Shown here in pieces: positions 1-8,519 of a stretch of DNA of 50,883 nt. The DNA comes from JBLUOA01 sp048060095 (GTDB taxonomy: Bacteria; Pseudomonadota; Alphaproteobacteria; Rhodobacterales; Rhodobacteraceae): positions 1-50,883 of the forward strand of contig NZ_JBLUOA010000010.1 of the NCBI RefSeq assembly GCF_048060095.1, read 5' to 3'. Numbering within the stretch: position 1 is the first letter of the stretch; every line of letters starts with the position of its first letter. The notes below the pieces were generated by a model. That model did no database searches. It was given only the letters and a program-made list of their open reading frames with translations, and had not been told where the DNA came from. The translations under genes and the position numbers were made by a program.

Positions 1-74
1 AAAAGCTGCGCTTCGCCATCCGCGAAGGCGGCCGCACCGTCGGATCCGGCGTTGTGTCCAAAATCCACGAGTAA
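1..74 (+). CDS. tuf: Elongation factor Tu, 3' end only
   Basis: Reading from base 3, the sequence encodes the last 23 residues of EF-Tu (KLRFAIREGGRTVGSGVVSK then IHE) followed by TAA at 72-74. This is the conserved end of EF-Tu domain III. The rest of the gene lies before the window. EF-Tu delivers aminoacyl-tRNA to the ribosome as a GTP complex. A second tuf begins at 50153 on the same strand, so this genome has at least two copies, about 50 kb apart. This copy is the one that normally precedes trnW-secE-nusG. Confidence 0.95.
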   Translation, partial: KLRFAIREGGRTVGSGVVSKIHE

Positions 75-131
75 AAACGAGTTAAGGCGCGGCTCCTGAG
101 GGGGCCGCGCGCGAAAAACCTGAATGTGTAA

Positions 132-161
132 GGGCGGCGTTTGTGCGCCGCCCGTTTTTTT
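132..161 (+). terminator. Rho-independent terminator of tuf
   Basis: An 8-bp perfect stem (GGGCGGCG / CGCCGCCC, 132-139 and 146-153) with a 6-nt loop is followed by G and seven Ts. A second hairpin lies just upstream (GCGCGGC 87-93 with GCCGCGC 104-110) without a T run. Together they end the tuf transcript. A GTG at 143 that opens the next reading frame lies inside this hairpin and is not a credible start. Confidence 0.85.
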
Positions 162-175
162 GCCTGACGACCCCT

Positions 176-1375
176 ATGTTCAATATTTCCCTTCGGCATT
201 CGGCGCTGCCTATCGCGCTTTTCGTGTTTACGCTAATGGCGCTGACCAAGATGCGCCCGCCGAACCTTTGGGCGCACACGCAGTTCTTGCTTTCCTACGA
301 TGTCGGAACGGTTCGGCGCAGCCTGATCGGGCAGGGTCTTGCGTGGGTTTTCGAATCGGGGCTGATGCAGTCGACGATCTTTGCCTTGGCCGCGGTGCTG
401 ACCTTATCGGGAGCGGCGGCGATGGTGCTGTTTATGGCCCGCGCCTTAGCGCGGTTGGACGGCGGGGCGGAGGTGCTACTGGTCTTTGTCACGTCGGTCG
501 GCATGGTCACCTTCCTCTGCAACACGGGTTATCTTGAGGGCGCCTTGGCGCTCGTCGGGGTCGCGGCGTTGATCCTGCCGGTCAGGGGCGCCCTGCCGCT
601 GATCGCGAAATGCGTTTTGTGCATAGTGGGTGTCCTGATCCACGACATCATGCTGCCAACCTTCGCATTGCTGGTGGGGCTGCAATTGTTCCTGTCGCGG
701 GATGAGTTGCCCGTTGCGTCCCGCATCGCGCTGGGCGCCCTGCCGGTCGCGCTGACCGCCGCGGTGCTGACGGCATTGTTCCTTTTGTCACCGGATGCGG
801 CGGAGTCCTATGACACGGTCTTCGCAACCGTTACCGATCGCGCGCTGGATTTTCCGACACGGAAAGGCGCGGTCGAGGCCGTGATGTCCTACGGGCCGGG
901 GATGGAACCGGCCTATGACAGTGTGTGGGGATCGGACCTCTACCGGTTCGAGCTTATCTACATCAGTTGGATCGGGGTCGCGATCACGCTTTGGCTGCTG
1001 GTTGCGGCGGCTCGCCTGATCTCGCATCGCCCGATGTTGGACCGCTTGGCGCTGGTCGCGGCGGGGCTGGGGCCGTTATCCCTGTTGCTGGTCGCGTTCG
1101 ACGTGTCGCGCCTGCTTGGCGTGGCGATCCTGCATGCGTTTCTGGTGATCGCGGTGGTGCTGCTGATTGATGAGTCTGCACGGGTAAAGCTGCGGAGCGT
1201 CTTCACCCAGCAAGCGATTGTTCTTCTGCTGATCGTAAACGTCGTCGTCGGCTTTCGCCCGCTGAACGGCTACCCCGAATTTGGTGACGATTTTCCCGGC
1301 GCGGTGATGGAGTTGCCGTTGTGGTGGAATATGCCGCCGTCGGGCGGCAGGCTAACGCAGAACCCTGGAGAATAG
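176..1375 (+). CDS. Polytopic membrane protein, unknown function
   Basis: A 399-residue protein with about ten hydrophobic segments, from residues 8-25 through to the C-terminus, so an inner-membrane protein. I do not recognise a family. The long soluble stretch between the middle helices (roughly residues 205-255, with many Asp, Thr and Glu) is probably periplasmic or cytoplasmic loop. The many helices and loop arrangement are broadly like those of polysaccharide or glycosyltransferase membrane proteins, but no motif supports that. I chose the ATG at 176 because the in-frame GTG at 143 lies in the tuf terminator. Its 3' end overlaps the convergent small gene at 1352-1609 by 24 bp. Confidence 0.7.
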   Translation: MFNISLRHSALPIALFVFTLMALTKMRPPNLWAHTQFLLSYDVGTVRRSLIGQGLAWVFESGLMQSTIFALAAVLTLSGAAAMVLFMARALARLDGGAEVLLVFVTSVGMVTFLCNTGYLEGALALVGVAALILPVRGALPLIAKCVLCIVGVLIHDIMLPTFALLVGLQLFLSRDELPVASRIALGALPVALTAAVLTALFLLSPDAAESYDTVFATVTDRALDFPTRKGAVEAVMSYGPGMEPAYDSVWGSDLYRFELIYISWIGVAITLWLLVAAARLISHRPMLDRLALVAAGLGPLSLLLVAFDVSRLLGVAILHAFLVIAVVLLIDESARVKLRSVFTQQAIVLLLIVNVVVGFRPLNGYPEFGDDFPGAVMELPLWWNMPPSGGRLTQNPGE

Positions 1376-1609
1376 CCCCTGGCCAAGCGCTGACATCATC
1401 TGAACACGAGTGCCCGTATCGCCCTTTTTCGAATTGGCCAGCAGGTAGATTTCCACCTTCTGATGTGTCGTCAGGGTCGAGACATCGACATCAATACGAT
1501 GTTCCCGCAGCGCTTGCGCGACGGAGCGGTCAAGATGTGCGTTGTCGGCCTGCGCAGGCACCGACCCTAGCAGGCTGATGGCCATTGCTGTTGCGGCAAG
1601 GATTTTCAT
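1352..1609 (-). CDS. Small secreted protein, unknown function
   Basis: An 85-residue protein with a clear Sec signal peptide: MKILAATA, a hydrophobic core and a likely cleavage after VPAQA near residue 21. The mature part is about 64 residues, polar and predicted mostly helical, with no cysteines and no motif I recognise. The start is supported by an AGGAG ribosome site 6-7 nt upstream. Its last 24 bp overlap the end of the convergent membrane-protein gene. Short periplasmic proteins of this kind are common in Rhodobacteraceae and usually uncharacterised. Confidence 0.65.
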   Translation of the reverse strand: MKILAATAMAISLLGSVPAQADNAHLDRSVAQALREHRIDVDVSTLTTHQKVEIYLLANSKKGDTGTRVQMMSALGQGLFSRVLR

Positions 1610-1721
1610 TGTGCTCTCCTCTTGTCTTGCTCTTCCATATCACGGTTCGCGGGCCCTTACATTACAAGGTCGCTCACGTTTTGTTGCGGCAGGTATTTTT
1701 GAGATCAGCCCAAAACCACTC

Positions 1722-1750
1722 TTGATTCCACGCTGCGGGTGCCGTAATCC
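1722..1750 (+). promoter_or_regulatory. Putative promoter of tRNA-Trp
   Basis: TTGATT at 1722-1727 and TAATCC at 1745-1750 are separated by 17 bp. A start point about 7 nt downstream would lie just before the tRNA at 1763. This is a consensus match by eye only. Confidence 0.45.
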
Positions 1751-1762
1751 CCAGATCGGCTT

Positions 1763-1838
1763 AGGGGTTTAGCTCAGTTGGTAGAGCATCGGTCTCCAAA
1801 ACCGAGGGTCGTGGGTTCGAGTCCCTCAACCCCTGCCA
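1763..1838 (+). tRNA. trnW: tRNA-Trp (anticodon CCA)
   Basis: A complete cloverleaf. The acceptor stem AGGGGTT (1763-1769) pairs with AACCCCT (1828-1834). The D arm is GCTC/GAGC, the anticodon stem TCGGT/ACCGA with loop CTCCAAA gives anticodon CCA, and the T arm carries TTCGAGT. The discriminator base is G1835 and the CCA end is encoded (1836-1838). In many proteobacteria this gene sits directly between tuf and secE. Here secE is about 32.7 kb downstream, with a catabolic gene island in between. Confidence 0.97.
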
Positions 1839-1865
1839 GCCGCTTGATCGGAAAATCCACCAACA

Positions 1866-2750
1866 TCAGTTGTTCCGCACCCATTCGGCAAGCGCCGCGT
1901 GGGTTGGAAACCAGACCGGCCCCCGAGATTTGGCGTGCTGGATCAGTTGGTCGAGTATCCAGATGCGCGACCGGTAACCGATGACAAACGGGTGAAAGAC
2001 CAGTTGGCACACCCCACCTTCGTCAAAGGCCGCGTCGAATTCGCGTCTGAAAATATCGAAGACCGCTTCGGGTGGCGTCCACGGGCGGGTCGGGGGATCG
2101 CGGTTGAACAGTAGGTAGACCGCGTCGTCACGGACCCAGTCGACCGGAATTTCGACGACGCCGGTGGGTGAGCCATTGGTCAGAAGTTCATAGCATGAGT
2201 CGTCGGCCATCATTGAGCTGTCATAGGCAAAGCCCAGCTCTGCCACCAGTTCAACCGTATGCGCGCTAAGATCCCAGTTCGCTGCGCGGTGCCCGACGGG
2301 TTCAGTGTCGGTGATGTCGCGCAGCGTGTCGCGGGACCGGATCATCAGATCGCGTTCCGTCGCGCGGTCAAGAAACGATGTGTTTTCGTGAATCCAGCCG
2401 TGAACGCCGATTTCGTGGCCGCCTTGGGTTATCGGGGTCAGCGCGTCAGGGTCGATCAGGGCCGACACCGCCGGGACAAAGAAACTGGCGGTTACGTCGT
2501 GGCGGGCCAACACGTCGAGGATACGCGGCACGCCAGCGCGCCGCCCGAATTCCCCCCACGCAAGGCGACCGATGGCGGCCTTGCCTGCGCCCATCTCAAA
2601 CGTCTCGTGGTCGCAATCAAAGGATAGGGCAAAGGCGCAGGTTGCGCCGCCGGGCCAGTGAGTGGGTTTCAGTGCCCGTCCTGCGCGAACGCGGGCGACG
2701 TCGGCGCGCCATTCGGCCTCTGGCGTGTCCCAGGGCCGGTCGCGGTTCAT
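1866..2750 (-). CDS. Polysaccharide deacetylase (NodB-fold) family hydrolase
   Basis: A 294-residue NodB-homology-domain protein of the allantoinase PuuE / cyclic-imide-hydrolase type rather than a secreted chitin deacetylase, because it has no signal peptide. The metal site is visible: SFDCDHE near residue 43 (motif 1 aspartate and histidine) and VHGWIHEN near residue 115 (motif 2 with two histidines), followed by GHRAANWDLS (motif 3). It is the last gene of a leftward operon and its ATG overlaps the stop of the upstream aminotransferase (ATGA). Known relatives hydrolyse C-N bonds in small cyclic amides, or N-acetyl/N-formyl groups. In this operon an amide or formyl hydrolase role on a pathway intermediate is plausible but inferred. 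Confidence 0.8.
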   Translation of the reverse strand: MNRDRPWDTPEAEWRADVARVRAGRALKPTHWPGGATCAFALSFDCDHETFEMGAGKAAIGRLAWGEFGRRAGVPRILDVLARHDVTASFFVPAVSALIDPDALTPITQGGHEIGVHGWIHENTSFLDRATERDLMIRSRDTLRDITDTEPVGHRAANWDLSAHTVELVAELGFAYDSSMMADDSCYELLTNGSPTGVVEIPVDWVRDDAVYLLFNRDPPTRPWTPPEAVFDIFRREFDAAFDEGGVCQLVFHPFVIGYRSRIWILDQLIQHAKSRGPVWFPTHAALAEWVRNN

Positions 2751-4129
2751 GCGCCCAAAACCTCGTGCACCGCGGCGCGCAACGCATCGGCCACTTGATC
2801 CGCCTCGGCCTTAGACAAGCATAACGGCGGAGCGAAGCCGACAATATTGCCTTCGGGCATCGCGCGGGCGATCACGCCGCGTTTCAGCATCGCGGCAGAA
2901 ACGGCGGGGCCGACGGTCATGTCGGGGAACCACGCATCGGCGTTGGGGTCATCCATGAACTCGACCGCTGCCATCAATCCGATGCCCCGGATTTCGGCGA
3001 CTTTTGCGTGATCGCCCACGGCGTCTTGCAAGCGTTGCAGCAGATAGGGGCCGACGGATGCAGCGTTTTCGATCAGGCCGAGATCGTCGATCAATTGCAG
3101 GGTCGCCACCCCGGCGGCGGCGCAAACCGGGTGGGCCGAGTAGGTCCAGCCGTGGCACAGCGGCCCATGATCGTCGGTGCCTTGCGACAGCACATCAAAC
3201 ACCCGCTGCGATATGATCGAGCCTGACAAGGGCGCGTAGGCCGAGGTCAGCCCCTTGGCGGTGGTCATGAAATCGGGTTTGAGGTCGTATGTTTCGCTGC
3301 CGAATATCCGCCCGGTCCGGCCAAAGCCGGTCACGACTTCATCCGCGATCAGAAGAATGTCGTGATGGGCCAGAACCTCCTGCACGCGCGTCCAATAGCC
3401 TTCGGGTGGGGGCACGATGCCGCCGGTGCCCATTACGGGTTCTCCGATGAAGGCGGCGATGGTGTCCGGTCCTTCGGCTTCGATCATTTCCTCCAGACGG
3501 TCAATCAGATGATCTGTGAAGTCGCCTTCTGTCATGTCGCGGCTTGGGCGGCGCAGGAAATAGGGGGTGTCGGTGTGGAGGAAACCGGGAAGCGGCAGGT
3601 TGAACCGCGCGTGGTAGCCCTGAAGCCCGGTGAGCGACCCGGACACCAACCCCGATCCATGATACCCGCGCCAGCGGCTGATGATCTTGCGTTTCTCGGG
3701 TTTCCCGCGCAGCACGTTGTAATGCCACGCGAGCTTGACGTTGGTTTCATTCGCGTCGGACCCGGACAGGCCGAAATAGACCCGTGCCATGTGATCCGGT
3801 GCGCGATCCATGATCATCCTTGCCAGCCGAATCGCGGGTTCATTGCCGTGACCCGCGAAAGCGTGGAAGAAGGCGAGCTTTTGCGTCTGCTCTGACATCG
3901 CGTCGGCGATTTCCTTGCGGCCGTATCCAGCGTTGACGCAGTAAAGTGCGGCAAAGGCGTCAAGAAACCGGTTGCCGTCGCGATCCTCGACAAAAACACC
4001 CTCTCCGCCGGTGATAATACGGCCCGGCACGTCGCCGCGCGCATGGGCCGCCGTGTGCGTGGTCGGGTGCATCAGGCAATCGCGATCCCACGCGGCGAGT
4101 TCATCGTTGATCGGAGTGTTGAGTGTCAT
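2747..4129 (-). CDS. Class III aminotransferase (PLP)
   Basis: A 460-residue fold-type I omega-aminotransferase. The PLP-binding aspartate lies in DEVVTGFGR (263-271) and the Schiff-base lysine is K292 in TTAKGLTS. The GSDANE motif (123-128) that contacts the cofactor phosphate is also present. Length and motifs fit the pyruvate or 2-oxoglutarate dependent transaminases acting on omega-amino acids, polyamines or taurine. I placed the start at the ATG at 4129, which overlaps the stop of the preceding SDR gene as ATGA; the frame stays open upstream but that stretch is Arg-rich and reads as antisense noise. It is probably translationally coupled. The substrate is not determined by the sequence. 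Confidence 0.9.
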   Translation of the reverse strand: MTLNTPINDELAAWDRDCLMHPTTHTAAHARGDVPGRIITGGEGVFVEDRDGNRFLDAFAALYCVNAGYGRKEIADAMSEQTQKLAFFHAFAGHGNEPAIRLARMIMDRAPDHMARVYFGLSGSDANETNVKLAWHYNVLRGKPEKRKIISRWRGYHGSGLVSGSLTGLQGYHARFNLPLPGFLHTDTPYFLRRPSRDMTEGDFTDHLIDRLEEMIEAEGPDTIAAFIGEPVMGTGGIVPPPEGYWTRVQEVLAHHDILLIADEVVTGFGRTGRIFGSETYDLKPDFMTTAKGLTSAYAPLSGSIISQRVFDVLSQGTDDHGPLCHGWTYSAHPVCAAAGVATLQLIDDLGLIENAASVGPYLLQRLQDAVGDHAKVAEIRGIGLMAAVEFMDDPNADAWFPDMTVGPAVSAAMLKRGVIARAMPEGNIVGFAPPLCLSKAEADQVADALRAAVHEVLGA

Positions 4130-4827
4130 AGCGGGCTTTCCAACCGGGTGTTCGTCACAATCTCTGGCACGCTGGCCTGATTGGGCAGGGCGAGAGTGAA
4201 CGCGACGATATCGGCTACTGTTTCGGGGGTCAGGCGGTCGGCTTTGGGGGTGACGCCGGGAATATCGGCGATCAGGTCGGTGTCGATGGCGCCGGGGCAA
4301 AGCGCGGTCGCACGAACGCCGTCGTCCCAGCCCTCCATCCGCACGGCTTGGGTCAGCGCCAGAACGGCGTGTTTTGTCATCGCATAGCCGATTGACGTTC
4401 CCTTGCGAAAGCGTTTGCCGTCGGTCGACGCGATGTTGATCACGCGGCCCTTGGCCGATGACTTCAAGTGCGGCAGCGCGGCCCGGATCAGACGAAACGG
4501 GGCCTTGACGTTGATCGCCCAGAGGTCGTCCAAATCAGCTTCGGTTCCTTTGTTGAAATCGACCATCCTGAGGATGCCCGCGTTGTTCACAAGCGCGTCG
4601 ATCCGGCCAAATTGCGCGTGGGTGGCCGCGACCCAAGCTGCAGCGCTGTCAGGGTCGGTCGCGTCAAACGGCGCTGTTATCAGCCGATCAGCGGGCGCGT
4701 CGAACTGATCCGCCTGCGCCTGATCCCTGAGGCCGAGTGAGACCGCCCAGCCATCCGCCAGCAGCTTTGAGGTGATCGCCGCGCCAAGGCCGCGCCCACC
4801 GCCCGACACCATGACAACGCGCGTCAC
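4126..4827 (-). CDS. Short-chain dehydrogenase/reductase (SDR)
   Basis: A 233-residue classical SDR. It has the cofactor motif GGGRGLG (residues 9-15), NNAG (81-84) and an intact catalytic set of S134, Y148 and K152 (YAMTK). The start is a GTG at 4827 that overlaps the TAG stop of the upstream SDR by one base, so the two are translationally coupled. It sits between a second SDR and an aminotransferase, consistent with oxidising a hydroxyl to a ketone that is then transaminated; that order is inference. Confidence 0.88.
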   Translation of the reverse strand: MTRVVMVSGGGRGLGAAITSKLLADGWAVSLGLRDQAQADQFDAPADRLITAPFDATDPDSAAAWVAATHAQFGRIDALVNNAGILRMVDFNKGTEADLDDLWAINVKAPFRLIRAALPHLKSSAKGRVINIASTDGKRFRKGTSIGYAMTKHAVLALTQAVRMEGWDDGVRATALCPGAIDTDLIADIPGVTPKADRLTPETVADIVAFTLALPNQASVPEIVTNTRLESPL

Positions 4828-5609
4828 TAGAAAAGACCCTGATAAACGCCGCCGTCATTGACGATGTTTTGGCCGGACATGAACCCCGCTTGGGCAGAGC
4901 ACAGATAGGCAATCAGATCGCCGCATTCCTTTGGGTCGGCGAAGCGACCTGCAGGGCATGTGTCGATGCGATCTTGCACGATGGCTTCGTAGGTCGTGTT
5001 GCCGCGTTTGGCGTGCCCGTGAAGGTTCGTGTGCAGCGCATCGGTGTCGAACAGCCCCGGACAAACCGTGTTGATCGTGACGTTATGCGGCATTAGTTCC
5101 CGCACCATCGCGGCCGTCGCACCAGACAGGGCCAATCGCGCGGAATGACTGTGCGCGAAGCCCACCTGCGGGAATTTGATAAAGCTGACGGACATGTTGA
5201 CGATCCGCCCAAAGCGGCGCGATTGCATTCCGGGGGCGACGGCCTGGATCATCTCAATCGACGATAGGAAATGCGCCTCCATCCAATAGCGCCAATCTTC
5301 GGGCGAGATTTCGGCATAAGGTGTTGGCACCTGACGCACGCCGGGATTGTTGACGAGGATGTCGGGCTCGCCGGCGGCGTCGAGTATCGCGCGGCGTCCG
5401 TCATCCGTGGTGAAATCCGCCGCGACCGGCGTGACTTCAACGCCGAAATCGTCGCGGACGCCTTTCGCGGCCTCTTCCAGCGCGTCGGGCGACCTGGCGT
5501 TCATGGTGATATGAACCCCCTCCGCCGCCAGCGAACGTGCGGTGGCCAGACCCAATCCCCGGCTTGCCGCCGTGACGATTGCGCGTTTTCCAGTAAGCCC
5601 AAGATCCAT
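4827..5609 (-). CDS. SDR-fold protein lacking the canonical Tyr-Lys pair
   Basis: A 260-residue SDR-fold protein with a normal nucleotide site (TAASRGLGLA, 13-22) and NNPG (87-90) in place of NNAG. At the active site, where YxxxK is expected, it reads HSHSARLAL (153-161). The positions aligned with the catalytic Tyr and Lys are S154 and R158. Some SDR subfamilies carry an SNxxR-type replacement here, so this is unlikely to be a sequencing error; the rest of the protein, including VCPGLFDTD and the C-terminal GGVYQG, is well conserved. It may bind NAD(P)(H) but use another acid/base, or catalyse a non-redox step. AAAGGA lies about 9 nt before the ATG. Confidence 0.85.
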   Translation of the reverse strand: MDLGLTGKRAIVTAASRGLGLATARSLAAEGVHITMNARSPDALEEAAKGVRDDFGVEVTPVAADFTTDDGRRAILDAAGEPDILVNNPGVRQVPTPYAEISPEDWRYWMEAHFLSSIEMIQAVAPGMQSRRFGRIVNMSVSFIKFPQVGFAHSHSARLALSGATAAMVRELMPHNVTINTVCPGLFDTDALHTNLHGHAKRGNTTYEAIVQDRIDTCPAGRFADPKECGDLIAYLCSAQAGFMSGQNIVNDGGVYQGLF

Positions 5610-5637
5610 CGTGCGGCGTCCTTTTTTCGTGTTGCGA

Positions 5638-6558
5638 TTAAGCGACCTTAACTTGCGCGGGCAGCAGTTGTTTTAGCCCTGCAATCAACCCGTCATGTGC
5701 CGGGCCTGTCAAATCTTGCAGCGGAGGGCGAAGCGATCCGCCACCCGGCAAGCCCAGATAATTCATCGCGGCCTTGGTGGCCGGATAAAGCGTGCGGCCC
5801 TCGGTCGTGAACAATTCGGTCAGCGCGATCCCGGTTTGCTGAAGCGCCCATGCTTCCTCAACCCGGCCCGCTTTGGTGAGGGTCCAGAGGTCAAGGCACC
5901 CCGGCGTCCAGACGTTCGGGAAGCAGTCGATCAGCCCGTCGGCCCCGGCAAGCACGGCGGGCACGCCAAACATCGACGACGGCCCACAGAACACGCGGAT
6001 ACGATCCCGCACGCGGTTCAGCGTTGCGTGAAAATTGCCCCAGTCGCCACTGCTTTCCTTTATCGCCACGACGTTATCGAGGTCCGCCAGACGGTCGGCC
6101 AGCGCTGGTGTGATCGCGTTCCCGGCGTTGCCGGGGATGTTATAAAGCACGAGGGGCAGCGGCGCTTTCGCGTCCACAACCTCAAAATGCGTGATGAGTT
6201 CGAGTTCGGTCAGATGGGCAAAGTAGGGGGGCATGACCAGTGCTCCGTCCGCGCCCGCCTCTTTCGCTGCATGAAGCTGGTCTATCACGTCGCCCGGTCT
6301 GATGCTGCCGGTCCCGATGATGGCAGGCCCGCGACCGGCACACGCCTTGACGGCCAGTCCCGCGAGATGCGCGCGTTCGTCCAGTGCTAGGGACCAGAAC
6401 TCTCCAGTGCAGCCGACGGCGATGACCCCGCTTGATCCGGCGTCGAACAGCCGGTCGATATTCGCGGCAAAGCTATCCTCATCAATCGAATGATCCGCGC
6501 GGAAAGGAGTGGTGATGGCGGGCATCGGCCCCGCCCAAGAAACTGAAGAACGGTTCAT
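5638..6558 (-). CDS. DapA/NanA-family lyase
   Basis: A 306-residue (beta/alpha)8 protein of the dihydrodipicolinate synthase / N-acetylneuraminate lyase family. The Schiff-base lysine is K167 (AIKESS) and the catalytic tyrosine Y139 (LYNIPGN). The GTTGE carboxylate motif is GCTGE (49-53), with Cys replacing Thr. Members with this context catalyse aldol cleavage or dehydration/deamination of 2-keto acids, for example KDG aldolase or the HypD-type pyrroline-hydroxy-carboxylate deaminase. True lysine-biosynthetic DapA is unlikely in this operon. The ATG overlaps the ATPase stop (ATGA), with GGAG 8 nt upstream. A distant paralogue is encoded at 19275-20225. Confidence 0.88.
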   Translation of the reverse strand: MNRSSVSWAGPMPAITTPFRADHSIDEDSFAANIDRLFDAGSSGVIAVGCTGEFWSLALDERAHLAGLAVKACAGRGPAIIGTGSIRPGDVIDQLHAAKEAGADGALVMPPYFAHLTELELITHFEVVDAKAPLPLVLYNIPGNAGNAITPALADRLADLDNVVAIKESSGDWGNFHATLNRVRDRIRVFCGPSSMFGVPAVLAGADGLIDCFPNVWTPGCLDLWTLTKAGRVEEAWALQQTGIALTELFTTEGRTLYPATKAAMNYLGLPGGGSLRPPLQDLTGPAHDGLIAGLKQLLPAQVKVA

Positions 6559-7691
6559 TGGGCAATCTCCTTCAAGTTTTGCTCAGGCACTGCGATGGAC
6601 GGGGCGGACGTGTCGAGCGGAGTGTTGAGCCGCGCGCCCGTCGGGCCATCCGCAAAGTAATGCGCCATGTCGGCGTTGATCGCGCATTGGATCGTTTCGC
6701 CCGACTTCCAAAGTTGGTGGGCCGGGGCGCGGCCCGTCAGCCGCAAGTCGTCACCGATCCGAACAACGACTATGTTTTCGTGGCCGGTTTGTTCGACCAG
6801 TTGAACAACGCCGGAAGTCGGACCCTCGCCCAGATGCAAATCCTCGGGTCGCACGCCAAGGCACGCCGCGCCGGGGCGTGCAGCCGGGCCAAGGCCGCGG
6901 GCAGGGATATGCAGGCCAGGTGCCTCGAATTGCCAATCGCTGCCAGTTTGGGACAGCGTTCCGTCGATCAGGTTCATTCCCGGCGTGCCGATAAAACCGG
7001 CGACGAAGCGGTTGGCCGGTTCGCGGTAAACATCCTGCGGCGGCGCGAATTGCTGAAGCTCGCCACCCTCCATAATCGCGATGCGGTCGGACATTGTCAT
7101 CGCCTCAAGCTGGTCATGGGTGACGTAGACCATGGTTCGGCCAAGACGCTGGTGAAGCTCGACCAACTCAGCCCGCATGTAGCTGCGGAGTTTGGCGTCG
7201 AGGTTCGACAAAGGCTCATCCAGCAGGAACACTTTTGGGTCGCGGACCAGTGCGCGACCAAGGGCGACGCGTTGCTGCTGGCCACCCGATAGCTGCTTAG
7301 GCTTGCGGGAAAGAAGTTCGGTCAGGTGCAGCATTTCCGCGGTTTTGGCGACCATTTCGGCCCGTTCTGCCTTGGGCACGCCGCGCTTTTTCAGCGGGTA
7401 GGCGATGTTCTGGCCGACGGTCATGTGCGGATAGAGCGCGTAGGACTGAAACACCATCGCGATGTCCCGTTCCCCCGGCGCAATGTCATTAACCACCCGA
7501 TCCCCAATCTTGATGTCGCCCGAGGTCGGAAATTCCAGCCCCGCCAGCATCCGCAGCGTCGTCGTTTTGCCGCAACCCGATGGGCCAAGCAGCGACACGA
7601 ATTCACCCTGCCGGATGTCCAAATCCAGATCCTTGACGGCGTTAAACGCGCCGAAGTCTTTGCACACCTTTGAAAAGATCACGTCGGCCAT
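6555..7691 (-). CDS. ABC transporter ATPase, MalK/UgpC type
   Basis: A 378-residue ATP-binding subunit of a carbohydrate-type (CUT1) importer. Walker A GPSGCGKTT (36-44), signature LSGGQQQR (134-141), Walker B VFLLDEP (154-160), D-loop SNLD and the switch histidine H192 (VTHD) are all intact. The C-terminal third (from about 235) is the TOBE/OB regulatory domain typical of MalK and UgpC. It energises uptake through the two permeases encoded just upstream (7695-9412) with the binding protein at 9478-10812. AAAGGA lies 6 nt before the ATG. Confidence 0.93.
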   Translation of the reverse strand: MADVIFSKVCKDFGAFNAVKDLDLDIRQGEFVSLLGPSGCGKTTTLRMLAGLEFPTSGDIKIGDRVVNDIAPGERDIAMVFQSYALYPHMTVGQNIAYPLKKRGVPKAERAEMVAKTAEMLHLTELLSRKPKQLSGGQQQRVALGRALVRDPKVFLLDEPLSNLDAKLRSYMRAELVELHQRLGRTMVYVTHDQLEAMTMSDRIAIMEGGELQQFAPPQDVYREPANRFVAGFIGTPGMNLIDGTLSQTGSDWQFEAPGLHIPARGLGPAARPGAACLGVRPEDLHLGEGPTSGVVQLVEQTGHENIVVVRIGDDLRLTGRAPAHQLWKSGETIQCAINADMAHYFADGPTGARLNTPLDTSAPSIAVPEQNLKEIAQ

Positions 7692-7694
7692 GAA

Positions 7695-8519
7695 CTATCC
7701 TTTTACACTGCCCGCGCCGAAGCCGCGGGTCAGATAGCTTTGCAGGAATGCGAAGACGATAATCAGCGGCACGCTCATCATAACAGAGGCGGCCATCAGC
7801 AGGGACCATTCGATATTGAACGATGAAATCAGCATGTTCATGACCCCGGTGGTCAGCGGCCGCGCTGAGTCAGAATTCACCAGAACCAGCGCGTAGAGAT
7901 ATTCGTTCCACGACAGGATGAAGGTGAACAGCGCGGTCGAAATGATGCCCGGCAGCAGCTGCGGCAGGATCACGTCCTTGAACGCGCCAAGCCGCGATGC
8001 GCCGTCGACCAGCGCTGCCGATTCCAAGTCCTCCGGCACGCCTTCCATGAAGGATCGCAGAAGCCACAGCGCATAGGGCAGGGCGAAGGTCGTGTAGGCG
8101 ATCACCAGCGACAGGATGGTGTTTGACAGGCCCAACTGCACCAGCAGCAGATAAAGCGGCAGGATCAGCACCACCGACGGCAAGAGGTAGGTGAACAGCA
8201 CCAAAAAGGCGAGGCTTTCGCGCCCCCGATAGCGGAACCGCACAAGGCTGTAGGCGCCGACCGTCGCGATGGTGATGACGACGAGTGTTGTCGAGGTCGA
8301 AAGGATGACGGAGTTGGTGAAATAGCGCAGGAAATTCGTGTCGCTCAGAAGGCCCCAGTAATGTTCCAGCGTCCAGCTTTCGGGCAGCATGGTCGGCGGG
8401 CGGCGAAACAGTTCGGACTGCGGTTTGACTGATGTCACCACCATCCAGAACAGCGGGAACGCCACCATCAGGACGATCGACCACGCCATCAGGTTGAAGA
8501 GGACCGAGCGTAATTTCAT
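7695..8519 (-). CDS. ABC transporter permease, MalG/UgpE type
   Basis: A 274-residue inner-membrane permease with six predicted helices. The EAA loop that docks onto the ATPase is visible as ESAALVDGASRLGAFKDVILP (split here for reading as ESAALVDGAS and RLGAFKDVILP, around residues 190). The ATG overlaps the TGA stop of the partner permease (ATGA) and is preceded by GGAGGGG. Together with 8516-9412 it forms the CUT1 channel. Confidence 0.92.
   Translation of the reverse strand: MKLRSVLFNLMAWSIVLMVAFPLFWMVVTSVKPQSELFRRPPTMLPESWTLEHYWGLLSDTNFLRYFTNSVILSTSTTLVVITIATVGAYSLVRFRYRGRESLAFLVLFTYLLPSVVLILPLYLLLVQLGLSNTILSLVIAYTTFALPYALWLLRSFMEGVPEDLESAALVDGASRLGAFKDVILPQLLPGIISTALFTFILSWNEYLYALVLVNSDSARPLTTGVMNMLISSFNIEWSLLMAASVMMSVPLIIVFAFLQSYLTRGFGAGSVKG

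Noticed and set aside
1763..1838. tRNA-Trp 3' end as an attachment site
   Set aside because: I looked for a second copy of the tRNA 3' end near 32924-33053 and 34440-34549 and found none, and there is no integrase gene in the window.
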